Assembly (NCBI RefSeq): GCF_001591365.1
Contig: NZ_BCUT01000005.1
Location: 62,001-126,000 of the forward strand
Reading direction: 5' to 3'
DNA from: Variovorax paradoxus NBRC 15149
Lineage (GTDB): Bacteria; Pseudomonadota; Gammaproteobacteria; Burkholderiales; Burkholderiaceae_C
Length of the DNA stretch: 64,000 nt
The notes under the pieces were generated by a model. That model worked only from the letters and a program-made list of their open reading frames with translations, had not been told where the DNA came from and searched no databases. A program made the translations under genes and the position numbers. Shown one piece after another: positions 51,898 through 60,259 of this stretch (positions within the stretch are counted from its first letter, which is position 1; each line of letters starts with the position of its first letter).

Positions 51898-52209
51898 TCC
51901 TGGGATTCGTTGGTCGGGAAATGACCGCCATTTTAGGGTTTACCCGAATCCCACCCGAATGCGAGGAAAAACTGAATCCGGCCGGTGCTGCCACAGGCCT
52001 TTCGCTCGTGTGCAATTCCTCCCGCGCAGCCTGCGCGGCGGGGCTCGCCCGCCCTCGCTCGGCACGGGCTAACCCCAAGACAAAATCTTTGAAAAGTTGA
52101 CCAGGGTCAAGCAGGCTAAGTTCTTCCTGCGCGCACCATCGCGCCTGTTCGCATCGGCTCAGATCCCATAAAAAAAAGAGCGCACTTACACCGGAGAACA
52201 GGAGACAAC
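51898..52209. other. Regulatory region upstream of tctC
   Basis: There is no gene in these 312 bases. They contain a Crp/Fnr-type box (52097-52110) about 100 bases before the tctC start, and a Shine-Dalgarno-like AGGAGA just before the ATG at 52210. Confidence 0.55.
52097..52110. promoter_or_regulatory. Crp/Fnr-type operator, TTGACCAGGGTCAA
   Basis: This is an inverted repeat of TTGACC spaced by AG, preceded by GAAAAG. It is almost the same as the box at 56972-56985 between the Crp/Fnr-family gene and oxc. Its position upstream of tctC suggests control of the transporter operon by that regulator. Confidence 0.6.
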
Positions 52210-53235
52210 ATGATGAAGAACTTCTTTTCGCGCACCCGCGCTTGCCGGGCCTCAGTCTTCACTGCGGCCATGCTGGCGCTGGCGGCTGCCACGCCAGCTT
52301 CCGCATGGGAGCCCACCAAGCCGGTGGAGTTCGTGATCCCGGCGGGCACCGGCGGCGGCGCCGACCAGATGGGCCGGCTGCTGCAGGGCATCGTCATCAA
52401 GTACAAGCTGATGAAGGAGCCGCTGATCGTCGTCAACAAGTCGGGCGGCGCGGGGGCCGAGGGCTTTCTTGCGGTGAAGGAAGCCAAGGGCGATCCGCAC
52501 AAGATCATCATCTCGCTGTCCAACCTGTTCACCACGCCCATGGCCACCGGCGTGCCCTTCAACTGGAAGGACATGACGCCCGTCGCGATGATGGCGCTCG
52601 ACCAGTTCGTGCTGTGGACCAACGCCGAGCAGCCGTACAAGAGCGCTTCCGAGTTCATTGCGGCGGCCAAGGCGGCGGGCCCGAGCAAGTTCAAGATGGC
52701 CGGCACCGGCTCCAAGCAGGAAGACCAGATCATCACGGTGGCGCTGGAGAAGGCCACCGGCACCAAGTTCATCTACGTGCCGTTCAAGGGCGGCGGCGAG
52801 GTGGCGGTGCAACTGGTAGGCGGGCACGTGCAATCGACGGTCAACAACCCGATCGAGGCGGTGGCCCAGTGGCGTGCGGGCAAGCTGCGCGCGCTGTGCG
52901 TGTTCGACGACCAGCGCATGCCGTTCAAGGCCAAGGTGACGGAGACGCAGTCGTGGAACGATGTCCCCACCTGCAAGGAAGCGGGCGTTCCCACCAAGTA
53001 CACGATGCTGCGCGGCATCTTCATGCCTGCCGGCGTGACGCCCGAGCAGCTCGCCTTCTACGTGGACCTGCTGACCAAGATCGCCGCCACGCCGGACTGG
53101 AAGGAGTACATGGAGAAGGGTGCCTTCAACCCGACCTTCATGACCGGCGACGCGTTCACCAAATGGCTCACGGAAGCGGAAGCCACGCACCGCACGCTGA
53201 TGACGGAAGCCGGCTTCCTGGCCAGCAGCAAGTAG
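52210..53235 (+). CDS. tctC: Tripartite carboxylate transporter, periplasmic binding protein
   Basis: This 341-residue protein has a Sec signal peptide (MMKNFFSRTRACRASVFTAA, ending ATPASAWE). The mature part has the Bug/TctC pattern: PVEFVIPAGTGGGADQMGRL, then VVNKSGGAGAEGFLAVKEA, FIYVPFKGGGEVAVQLVGGH, and PTCKEAGVPTKYTMLRGIFM. It catches the substrate in the periplasm and delivers it to the TctAB permease encoded next. The substrate in this family is typically a di- or tricarboxylate. A link to oxalate or another C2/C4 acid is suggested by the downstream oxc-frc genes and the shared operator, but not proved. Confidence 0.88.
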   Translation: MMKNFFSRTRACRASVFTAAMLALAAATPASAWEPTKPVEFVIPAGTGGGADQMGRLLQGIVIKYKLMKEPLIVVNKSGGAGAEGFLAVKEAKGDPHKIIISLSNLFTTPMATGVPFNWKDMTPVAMMALDQFVLWTNAEQPYKSASEFIAAAKAAGPSKFKMAGTGSKQEDQIITVALEKATGTKFIYVPFKGGGEVAVQLVGGHVQSTVNNPIEAVAQWRAGKLRALCVFDDQRMPFKAKVTETQSWNDVPTCKEAGVPTKYTMLRGIFMPAGVTPEQLAFYVDLLTKIAATPDWKEYMEKGAFNPTFMTGDAFTKWLTEAEATHRTLMTEAGFLASSK

Positions 53236-53350
53236 CAATCACCGAGCGTCGCGCGGCGCTCCTTGCCCTGATGAGACGGCCGCCGGCAGGGCGGCGGGCG
53301 GAGCGCTGCACTTCGGGTTTCACGGCATACACATGAACGATGGGGACTCC

Positions 53351-53875
53351 ATGGAGCACGACGAGAATTCAGCAGACGGGCCGGTGCGCACCGGCGTAGC
53401 GACCCACGTGGTCGAGGCCGTGGTCGCACTGGTCCTGGTGGCCATCGGCCTGGTGGTGATCTACGAGAGCCAGAGGCTGGGCTCGGGCTGGACCAGCGAC
53501 GGGCCCGGCGCGGGGTACTTCCCCTTCTACATCGGCGTGATCATCACGATTTCCGGCGCCGGCATCCTGTACCAGGCATTGCTGGGCAAGAACAGGAAGA
53601 CCGAGGTCTTCGTCGACTCGGTGCAGCTCAAGCGCGTGCTGTCGGTGCTGCTGCCGGCCACGGTGTACGTGGGGGCGATCTCGCTGCTCGGCATCTACGT
53701 GGCGTCGGCGATCTACATCGCGCTGTTCATGGTGTTCCTGGGCAAGTACTCGTGGGTGAAGAGCGCCATTGCGGCGCTGGTCGTCAATACGGTGTTCTTC
53801 TGCATGTTCGAGGTGTGGTTCAAGGTGCCGCTGTTCAAGGGCGCACTCGATCCTCTCCGGTTTCTCGGCTACTGA
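53351..53875 (+). CDS. tctB: Tripartite carboxylate transporter, small membrane subunit
   Basis: This protein is 174 residues from the ATG at 53351 (MEHDENSADG), chosen because GGGGA lies at good distance; the ATG at 53333 is also possible. Four membrane spans are visible, starting with VVEAVVALVLVAIGLVVIYE and ending with AALVVNTVFFCMFEVWF, as in TctB. The motif GPGAGYFPFYIGVIITISG is the usual family signature. It forms the inner-membrane permease with TctA. It is separated from tctC by about 115 bases. Confidence 0.88.
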   Translation: MEHDENSADGPVRTGVATHVVEAVVALVLVAIGLVVIYESQRLGSGWTSDGPGAGYFPFYIGVIITISGAGILYQALLGKNRKTEVFVDSVQLKRVLSVLLPATVYVGAISLLGIYVASAIYIALFMVFLGKYSWVKSAIAALVVNTVFFCMFEVWFKVPLFKGALDPLRFLGY

Positions 53876-53896
53876 ATCTCACGGAGCAAACGCGAA

Positions 53897-55426
53897 ATGG
53901 ATGAAATCAGTGCCCTGATGCAGGGCTTCTCGGTAATCCTCACGCCGATGAACATCGGCCTGATGTTCGTCGGCATCATCCTGGGCGTGCTGATCGGCGT
54001 GCTCCCGGGCCTGGGCGGCGCCAACGGGGTGGCGATCCTGCTGCCCCTCACGTTCACGATGTCGCCGACCTCGGCAATCATCATGCTGTCGTGCATCTAC
54101 TGGGGTGCGCTGTTCGGCGGGGCCATCACCTCCATCCTGTTCAACATCCCGGGCGAGCCGTGGTCGGTGGCCACCACCTTCGACGGCTATCCGATGGCGC
54201 AGCAGGGCAATGCGGGCGCCGCGCTGACCACCGCCTTCACCTCGTCGTTCGTGGGCGCGCTGCTGGCGGTGATCATGATCACCTTCCTGGCGCCGCTGGT
54301 GGCCAAGTTCGCGCTCAAGTTCGGCTCGCCCGAATTCTTTGCGGTGTACCTGCTGACCTTCTGCAGCTTCGTGGGCATGGGCAAGGGCTCGCCGTTCAAG
54401 ATCCTGGCCTCGATGGCGCTCGGCTTCGCTCTGGCCAGCGTGGGCATGGACACGGTCACGGGCCAGCTGCGGCTCACCTTCGGCCAGCCCGAGCTGATGC
54501 GCGGCTTCGACTTCCTGATTGCGGTGATCGGCCTGTTCGGCATCGGCGAGATCCTGCTGTCGATGGAAGAGGGCCTGAAGTTCTCGGGCAAGAGCGCGAA
54601 GATCGATCCGAAGGTGGTGCTGCAGACCTGGAAGCAGCTGCCGCAGTACTGGGTGACTTCGCTGCGCAGTTCGCTGATCGGCATCTGGATGGGCATCACG
54701 CCCGGCGGCGCGACACCGGCTTCGTTCATGGCCTATGGCCTGGCCAAGAAGATGTCCAAACGCGGCTCCAAGTTCGGCACCGGCCAGATGGAAGGCGTGG
54801 TGGCCCCCGAGACCGCGGCGCACGCCGCGGGCACCAGCGCGCTGCTGCCGATGCTGGCGCTGGGCATTCCGGGTTCGCCCACCGCCGCGGTGCTGCTGGG
54901 CGGCCTGCTGATCTGGGGCCTGCAGCCCGGCCCGCTGCTGTTCGTCGAGCAGAAGGACTTCGTCTGGGGCCTGATCGCCAGCATGTACCTGGGCAACATC
55001 GTGGGCCTGATCGTGGTGCTGAGCACGGTGCCGCTGTTCGCCTCGATCCTGCGCATTCCGTTCTCGATCATCGCGCCGGTGATCATCGTGATCTGCGCCA
55101 TCGGCGCCTACACGGTGCACAACGCGATGCTCGACATCTGGTTCATGCTCGGCTTCGGCGTGGTGGGCTACCTGTTCAAGAAGCTCGACTTCCCGCTGGC
55201 GCCGCTGGTGCTGGCGCTGGTGCTCGGCGACAAGGCGGAAGACTCGTTCCGCCAGGCCATGCTGGTCTCGCAGGGCGACGTGACGATCATGTTCTCGAAC
55301 CCGCTGGTCGGCGGCATCACCACCCTGGCGCTCGTGCTGCTGTTCTGGCCGCTCATTTCCAAGGTGCTGGCTTTCGTCAAGCCCAAGAAGCCCGACGAGT
55401 TCGCCGTCGAGCGCCCGGTGGACTGA
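53897..55426 (+). CDS. tctA: Tripartite carboxylate transporter, large membrane subunit
   Basis: This 509-residue protein has about eleven or twelve membrane spans. The conserved TctA motifs GVLPGLGGANGVAILLPLTF and GGAITSILFNIPGEPWSVAT are near the N terminus, with the second copy IWMGITPGGATPASFMAYGL and HAAGTSALLPMLALGIPGSP around residues 255-335. These form the sodium- or proton-coupled transport site. It is separated from tctB by 21 bases and from the next gene by 15 bases, so the four genes form one operon with tctC first. Confidence 0.92.
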   Translation: MDEISALMQGFSVILTPMNIGLMFVGIILGVLIGVLPGLGGANGVAILLPLTFTMSPTSAIIMLSCIYWGALFGGAITSILFNIPGEPWSVATTFDGYPMAQQGNAGAALTTAFTSSFVGALLAVIMITFLAPLVAKFALKFGSPEFFAVYLLTFCSFVGMGKGSPFKILASMALGFALASVGMDTVTGQLRLTFGQPELMRGFDFLIAVIGLFGIGEILLSMEEGLKFSGKSAKIDPKVVLQTWKQLPQYWVTSLRSSLIGIWMGITPGGATPASFMAYGLAKKMSKRGSKFGTGQMEGVVAPETAAHAAGTSALLPMLALGIPGSPTAAVLLGGLLIWGLQPGPLLFVEQKDFVWGLIASMYLGNIVGLIVVLSTVPLFASILRIPFSIIAPVIIVICAIGAYTVHNAMLDIWFMLGFGVVGYLFKKLDFPLAPLVLALVLGDKAEDSFRQAMLVSQGDVTIMFSNPLVGGITTLALVLLFWPLISKVLAFVKPKKPDEFAVERPVD

Positions 55427-55441
55427 ACGGAGAACAACCAC

Positions 55442-56278
55442 ATGCCAGTGATCGCACTCACCCAGGAGATGGGTTCCCTTGCCAAGGACGTGTCGCTTCG
55501 GCTTGCCGAAACGCTCGGCCTCGCGGTCATGCGCCACGAGACGATCGAGCGCGTGGCCGACCGCATGCAGGTGCCGACCAGCTTCATCGGCCGCCTGCGC
55601 GACGGCAAGGCCGGTTTTGTCGAGCGGTTCACCGCCGACCGGCGCAGCCTGGCGCTCTACACGGCCGAGGAACTCTTTGCGCTGGCCGACCGCGGCAACG
55701 TGGTGCTGCGCGGCTGGGGCGCGACCTGCCTGCTGCGGCCGGTGCCGCACGTGATGTGCGTGCGCATCACGCGCTCGATGAAGAAGCGGGTCGAATGGCT
55801 GATGGCGCACCTCGAAACCGACGATGCCGAGTTTGCCGAAGCCGAGATCCGGCGCAGCGACGACGCGCACGCCGCGCGCATGCATGCGCAGTTCGGCGTG
55901 ACCTGGGGCGACCCGGTGCTCTACGACCTGGTGCTCAACACGGACCGCCTCTCGGTGGACAGCTGCGTGGCGCAGATCCGCGCGCTGGTGGAGCGCCCCG
56001 AGTTTGCCGAGACGCCGGCCTCGCGCGCGCTCCTGGCCAACATGGCGCTCGCGGCGCGGGTGAAGTCGGCGCTCAAGGACAACGAGGCGACCGGCGACAT
56101 CCGCGTGACCGTCGAGGCCGACCAGGGCAAGGTCAAGCTGAGCGGCATCGTGCTCGATGCACAGGAGCGCGCGCTCACGCAGGAGGTGGCCTCCAAGGTC
56201 GACGGCGTGAGCGGCGTCGACAACGCGCTGCGCCTGATGACCGTTCCGCGCCGCTTCGCGTCGGCCAAGCAGACCTGA
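55442..56278 (+). CDS. Cytidylate-kinase-like protein with C-terminal BON domain
   Basis: This 278-residue protein has residues 1-200 that resemble the cytidylate kinase-like family: PVIALTQEMGSLAKDVSLRL where the P-loop should be, then HETIERVADRM and VVLRGWGATCLL, DPVLYDLVLNTDRLS. The P-loop is degenerate (QEMGSLAKDV), so kinase activity may be lost. Residues about 205-270 form a BON domain (RVKSALKDNEATGDIRVTVE, GKVKLSGIVLDAQERALTQE), usually a phospholipid- or ligand-binding fold. It is the last gene of the tct operon, converging on the Crp/Fnr gene. Its role in uptake is unknown. Confidence 0.75.
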   Translation: MPVIALTQEMGSLAKDVSLRLAETLGLAVMRHETIERVADRMQVPTSFIGRLRDGKAGFVERFTADRRSLALYTAEELFALADRGNVVLRGWGATCLLRPVPHVMCVRITRSMKKRVEWLMAHLETDDAEFAEAEIRRSDDAHAARMHAQFGVTWGDPVLYDLVLNTDRLSVDSCVAQIRALVERPEFAETPASRALLANMALAARVKSALKDNEATGDIRVTVEADQGKVKLSGIVLDAQERALTQEVASKVDGVSGVDNALRLMTVPRRFASAKQT

Positions 56279-56293
56279 AAAAGGGCGCGCGAG

Positions 56294-56902
56294 CTAAATT
56301 TTTCCGCGCTTTCGGAGCCGGCTCAGGGTTTCTGCGGAGAGATTGAGGTACGACGCCAGCTCCTTGCTGGGAATGCGGTCTTCCAGCTCGGGGTGCTTGC
56401 GCATGAAGCGGTGCACGCGGCCGGGGGCGTCGAGCAGATGCAGCGTGATGGTGTGCGCCATGATTTCGCTCATGCCGCGCATCACGCAGTATTCGAACAG
56501 TTCCTTGGTCTCGGGGTGGCGGTCCAGGAACGCGATCCACTCCTTCAGCGGCAGGCTGGCCACGCGGGCCTTGGTGACGCAGACGATGCCGTAGGGCGTG
56601 GGCGTGCCCAGCCGCAGCGCGGCGTAGCTGGTTTCCATGTCGTGCGCATCGGCAAAGCGCAGGATCATTTCCTTGCCCTCGGGGTTGCTCACCACCCGCT
56701 TGAGGATGCCGTCGAGGATGAAGTACTGCTCCATCTCGCGCACGCCCTGGTGCAGCAGGAAATCGCCCTTGTTGCCGTCCACGATGACGAGATGGGTTTC
56801 CAGCTCGGCGCGCTCGCTCTCGCTCAGGTCCTTGAGAAGGATGTTCTGCCGGAGCTGCGCGCGAATGATGTTCTTCTCCGGGTGGTTTTCCAACAAGGTC
56901 AT
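56294..56902 (-). CDS. Crp/Fnr-family transcription regulator
   Basis: This protein is 202 residues from the ATG at 56902 (MTLLENHPEKNIIRAQLRQN). A cyclic-nucleotide-binding fold spans about residues 15-130 (GDFLLHQGVREMEQYFILDG, ILRFADAHDMETSYAALRLG) without the N-terminal cysteines of oxygen-sensing Fnr, so it is not an iron-sulphur type. The C-terminal helix-turn-helix (PSKELASYLNLSAETLSRLR) has Glu, Ser and Arg in the recognition helix, as in Fnr, which reads TTGA half-sites. Two TTGAC-N4-GTCAA boxes nearby are probable targets. It is divergent from oxc. The ligand is unknown. Confidence 0.82.
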   Translation of the reverse strand: MTLLENHPEKNIIRAQLRQNILLKDLSESERAELETHLVIVDGNKGDFLLHQGVREMEQYFILDGILKRVVSNPEGKEMILRFADAHDMETSYAALRLGTPTPYGIVCVTKARVASLPLKEWIAFLDRHPETKELFEYCVMRGMSEIMAHTITLHLLDAPGRVHRFMRKHPELEDRIPSKELASYLNLSAETLSRLRKRGKI

Positions 56903-56971
56903 GGGTCCCGTCTTGCTCGAATGCGCAACAACAACTTCTGGTTCATCTGGCCGGTGCCGTTTTCCGGAAAG

Positions 56972-56985
56972 TTGACCGAGGTCAA
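56972..56985. promoter_or_regulatory. Crp/Fnr-type operator, TTGACCGAGGTCAA
   Basis: This is an inverted repeat of TTGACC spaced by GA, preceded by GGAAAG. It lies between the divergent Crp/Fnr-family gene and oxc, 74 bases before the oxc start, and is almost identical to the box at 52097-52110. It is probably the operator through which the regulator controls oxc and itself. Confidence 0.65.
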
Positions 56986-57058
56986 CGCCCGAAAGCATGC
57001 CCCCGAATCATAGTCCCGGCTCGGGCCTCGGCCATTCAACCAAGCAAGAAGGAGAGAC

Positions 57059-58888
57059 ATGTCTTCAGTAAGAACGGACAAAGAGGCATCCACCACCCTG
57101 GACGACGCCCTCAAGCCCAAGAACAGGGCAAACGACGGCGATGCGGTCGTGGTGGCCCTCAAGCACCCTGCCGACGAGGCATCGGCGGCGCACGAAACGA
57201 CCATCGACGGCTTCCACCTGGTCATCGATGCGCTCAAGCTGAACGACATCGACACCATCTTCGGCCTGCCGGGCATTCCCATCACCGACCTCACGCGCAT
57301 GGCGCAGGCCGAGGGCCTGCGGGTCATCTCGTTCCGCCACGAGCAGCATGCGGGCAACGCCGCCGCCGCCGCCGGCTTCCTCACGCAGAAGCCCGGCATC
57401 TGCCTGACGGTGTCGGCGCCCGGCTTCCTGAACGGCCTCACGGCGCTGGCCAATGCCACCACCAACTGCTTCCCGATGATTCTCATCAGCGGCTCGAGCG
57501 AGCGCGAGATCGTCGACCTGCAGCAGGGCGACTATGAGGAGATGGACCAGCTCGCGATCGCCAAGCCGCTGTGCAAGGCGGCCTTCCGCGTGCTGCATGC
57601 GCAGGACATCGGCGTGGGCATCGCACGCGCCATCCGCGCGGCGCTGTCGGGCCGCCCGGGCGGCGTGTACCTGGACCTGCCGGCCAAGCTGTTCGCGCAG
57701 ACCATGGAGGCCGAAGCCGGCCGCCGCTCGCTCATCAAGGTGGTCGATCCCGCGCCGCGCCAGATTCCCGCGCCCGACGCGGTCAAGCGTGCGCTCGACC
57801 TGCTCAAGGGCGCCAAGAAGCCGCTGATCCTGCTGGGCAAGGGCGCGGCCTACGCGCAGGCCGATGCCGACATCCGCGCGCTGGTCGAGAAGACCGGCAT
57901 TCCCTACCTGCCGATGTCGATGGCCAAGGGCCTTTTGCCCGACACGCATGCGCAGTCGGCCGCGGCCGCGCGCTCCTACGTGCTGCAGGAAGCCGACGTG
58001 GTGATGCTGGTGGGCGCGCGCCTGAACTGGCTGCTGTCGCACGGCAAGGGCAAGACCTGGGGCCAGGACAAGGGCGCCAAGCAGTTCATCCAGATCGACA
58101 TCGCGCCGACCGAGATCGACAGCAACGTGGCGATTGCCGCGCCGGTGATCGGCGACATCGGCTCCTGCGTGGCGGCGCTGCTCGCGGGCGTGGATGCCAA
58201 GTGGGCCAAGCCGCCGGCCGAATGGACCGGCGCCATCGCCGAGCGCAAGGACAAGAACCTCTCGAAGATGGCCGTGACGCTGGCCGCACGGCCTTCGCCG
58301 ATGAACTTCCACAGCGCGCTCAGCGTGATCCGCGACCAGGTGAAGGCGCGGCCCGACGCCATCGTGGTGAACGAAGGCGCCAACACGCTGGACTTCGCGC
58401 GCAGCATCGTCGACATGTACGAGCCGCGCAAGCGCCTGGACGTGGGCACCTGGGGAATCATGGGCATCGGCATGGGCTTTGCCGTGGCCGCCGCGGTGGT
58501 CACCGACAAGCCGGTGATCGCCATCGAGGGCGACAGCGCCTTCGGCTTCAGCGGCATGGAGGTGGAGACCATCTGCCGCTACAACCTGCCCATTTGCATC
58601 GTCGTGTTCAACAACAACGGCGTCTATCGCGGCACCGACGTGAACGCGAGCGGCACGCCCGACGTGGCGCCCACCGTGTTCGTGAAGAACGCGCGCTACG
58701 ACAAGCTGATGGAAGCCTTCGGCGGCGTGGGCGTCAATGCCACCACCGCGGACGAATTGCAGAAGGCGCTGGCCGAAGCCGTGGCTTCGCTCCGTCCGAC
58801 CCTCATCAATGCCGTGATCGACGAGACCGCCGGCACCGAAAGCGGCCGCATCACCAGTCTGAACCCCAGCACGGCGAAGAAGAAGTAA
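57059..58888 (+). CDS. oxc: Oxalyl-CoA decarboxylase
   Basis: This 609-residue protein starts at an ATG with AAGGAGAG upstream. It removes CO2 from oxalyl-CoA to give formyl-CoA, using thiamine diphosphate. The N-terminal Pyr domain has VISFRHEQHAGNAAAAAGF with the conserved Glu, then CLTVSAPGFLNGLTALANAT and SSEREIVDLQQGDYEEMDQL, very close to the Oxalobacter enzyme as I recall it. The ThDP/Mg site GDSAFGFSGMEVETICRYN...NNN is in the C-terminal PP domain. An extra N-terminal extension of about 45 residues is acidic and unusual. It is followed 26 bases later by the first frc-type gene, which supplies oxalyl-CoA. Confidence 0.95.
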   Translation: MSSVRTDKEASTTLDDALKPKNRANDGDAVVVALKHPADEASAAHETTIDGFHLVIDALKLNDIDTIFGLPGIPITDLTRMAQAEGLRVISFRHEQHAGNAAAAAGFLTQKPGICLTVSAPGFLNGLTALANATTNCFPMILISGSSEREIVDLQQGDYEEMDQLAIAKPLCKAAFRVLHAQDIGVGIARAIRAALSGRPGGVYLDLPAKLFAQTMEAEAGRRSLIKVVDPAPRQIPAPDAVKRALDLLKGAKKPLILLGKGAAYAQADADIRALVEKTGIPYLPMSMAKGLLPDTHAQSAAAARSYVLQEADVVMLVGARLNWLLSHGKGKTWGQDKGAKQFIQIDIAPTEIDSNVAIAAPVIGDIGSCVAALLAGVDAKWAKPPAEWTGAIAERKDKNLSKMAVTLAARPSPMNFHSALSVIRDQVKARPDAIVVNEGANTLDFARSIVDMYEPRKRLDVGTWGIMGIGMGFAVAAAVVTDKPVIAIEGDSAFGFSGMEVETICRYNLPICIVVFNNNGVYRGTDVNASGTPDVAPTVFVKNARYDKLMEAFGGVGVNATTADELQKALAEAVASLRPTLINAVIDETAGTESGRITSLNPSTAKKK

Positions 58889-58914
58889 CCCAGCATCCTC
58901 AAGGAGAACCTCAA

Positions 58915-60186
58915 ATGAGCAACAAACCCCTCAACGGCATCAAGATCATCGACTTCACGCACGTGCAGGCCGGCCCGGCCTGTACCCAGATGCTGGCCTG
59001 GTTCGGCGCCGACGTGATCAAGGTCGAGCGTCCGGGCGCCGGCGACGTCACCCGCAGCCAGCTGCGCGACATCCCGAACGTCGACGCGCTGTACTTCACC
59101 ATGCTCAACAGCAACAAGCGCTCGATCACGCTGGACACGAAGAAGCCCGAGGGCAAGGCCGTGCTGGAAAAGCTGATCCGCGAATCCGACGTGCTGGTGG
59201 AGAACTTCGGCCCCGGCGCGCTGGACCGCATGGGCTTCACCTGGGCCCGCATCCAGGAGCTGAACCCCAAGATGATCGTCGCCTCGGTCAAGGGCTTCAG
59301 CGACGGCCACCACTACGAGGACCTGAAGGTCTACGAGAACGTGGCGCAGTGCGCCGGCGGCGCCGCCTCCACCACCGGCTGGTGGAAGGGCGAGAACTCG
59401 GTGCCGACGATCTCGGCCGCCGCGCTGGGCGACTCCAACACCGGCATGCACCTGGCCATCGGCATCCTGACGGCCATCATCGGCCGCCAGCAGACCGGCA
59501 AGGGCCAGAAGGTGGCCTGCTCGATGCAGGATGCCGTGCTCAACCTGTGCCGCGTGAAGATGCGCGACCAGCAGCGCCTGGACAACGTGGGCTACCTGGA
59601 GGAATACCCGCAGTACCCGCACGAGATGGAGGCCTTCAAGGACAAGGTGGTGCCGCGCGGCGGCAATGCCGGCGGCGGCGGCCAGCCGGGCTGGATCCTG
59701 AAGTGCAAGGGCTGGCAGACCGACCCCAACGCCTACATCTACTTCACGGTGCAGGGCCACGCCTGGGACCCGATCTGCGACGCGCTCGGCAAGCCCGAGT
59801 GGAAGACCGACCCTGACTACATGACCCCCAAGGCCCGCCAGCCGCACATCGACCAGATCTTCGCCACCATCGAGGACTTCATCAAGGACAAGACCAAGTT
59901 CGAGGCGGTGGACATCTTCCGCAAGCACGACATTCCCTGCGCCCCGGTGCTGTCGATGAAGGAACTGCTGCACGACGAGTCGCTGCGCAAGAGCGGCTCC
60001 ATCGTCGAAGTGCCGCACAAGGAGCGCGGCAGCTACTGGACCATCGGCAGCCCGATCAAGTTCTCGGACCTCAAGCCCGAGGTCACCGCCTCGCCGCTCC
60101 TGGGCGAGCACACCGAAGAGGTGCTGGCGGAGCTTGGCTACACCCAGGCACAGATCGACAACCTGAAAGAATCGAAGGCCGTCTAG
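58915..60186 (+). CDS. frc: Formyl-CoA:oxalate CoA-transferase (class III)
   Basis: This protein is 423 residues from the ATG at 58915, with AAGGAG just upstream; the much longer frame upstream is the shadow of oxc. It is a CaiB/BaiF family enzyme. Landmarks include ACTQMLAWFGADVIKVERPG, LDTKKPEGK, the catalytic-type Asp in ALGDSNTGMHLAIG at residue 173, and the glycine loop GGNAGGGGQPGW. It passes CoA from formyl-CoA to oxalate, feeding oxalyl-CoA to Oxc, and frees formate. It lies 26 bases downstream of oxc. A second, related transferase follows after the PAS gene. Confidence 0.92.
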   Translation: MSNKPLNGIKIIDFTHVQAGPACTQMLAWFGADVIKVERPGAGDVTRSQLRDIPNVDALYFTMLNSNKRSITLDTKKPEGKAVLEKLIRESDVLVENFGPGALDRMGFTWARIQELNPKMIVASVKGFSDGHHYEDLKVYENVAQCAGGAASTTGWWKGENSVPTISAAALGDSNTGMHLAIGILTAIIGRQQTGKGQKVACSMQDAVLNLCRVKMRDQQRLDNVGYLEEYPQYPHEMEAFKDKVVPRGGNAGGGGQPGWILKCKGWQTDPNAYIYFTVQGHAWDPICDALGKPEWKTDPDYMTPKARQPHIDQIFATIEDFIKDKTKFEAVDIFRKHDIPCAPVLSMKELLHDESLRKSGSIVEVPHKERGSYWTIGSPIKFSDLKPEVTASPLLGEHTEEVLAELGYTQAQIDNLKESKAV

Positions 60187-60195
60187 CGGACCCAC

Positions 60196-60232
60196 CCCGG
60201 CTCGCCGCTTCACGAGACGCGGGCGAGCCGGG
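60196..60232. other. Intercistronic hairpin between frc and the PAS gene
   Basis: A perfect 11-base-pair stem, CCCGGCTCGCC and GGCGAGCCGGG, with a 15-base loop lies right after the frc stop. There is no T tract, so it is not a classic terminator. It may protect the upstream oxc-frc mRNA or reduce expression of the genes downstream. Confidence 0.6.
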
Positions 60233-60259
60233 AAATGACATGAAGCGCCAGAGGAAAAC

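Noticed and set aside
53879..55885. 668-codon minus-strand frame over tctA
   Set aside because: Shadow of tctA: His/Arg/Gln-rich, with no membrane or domain pattern.
57571..58914. Upstream extension of the frc frame by about 450 codons
   Set aside because: It overlaps oxc in another frame and is Arg/Gly-rich; the ATG at 58915 with AAGGAG is the natural start.
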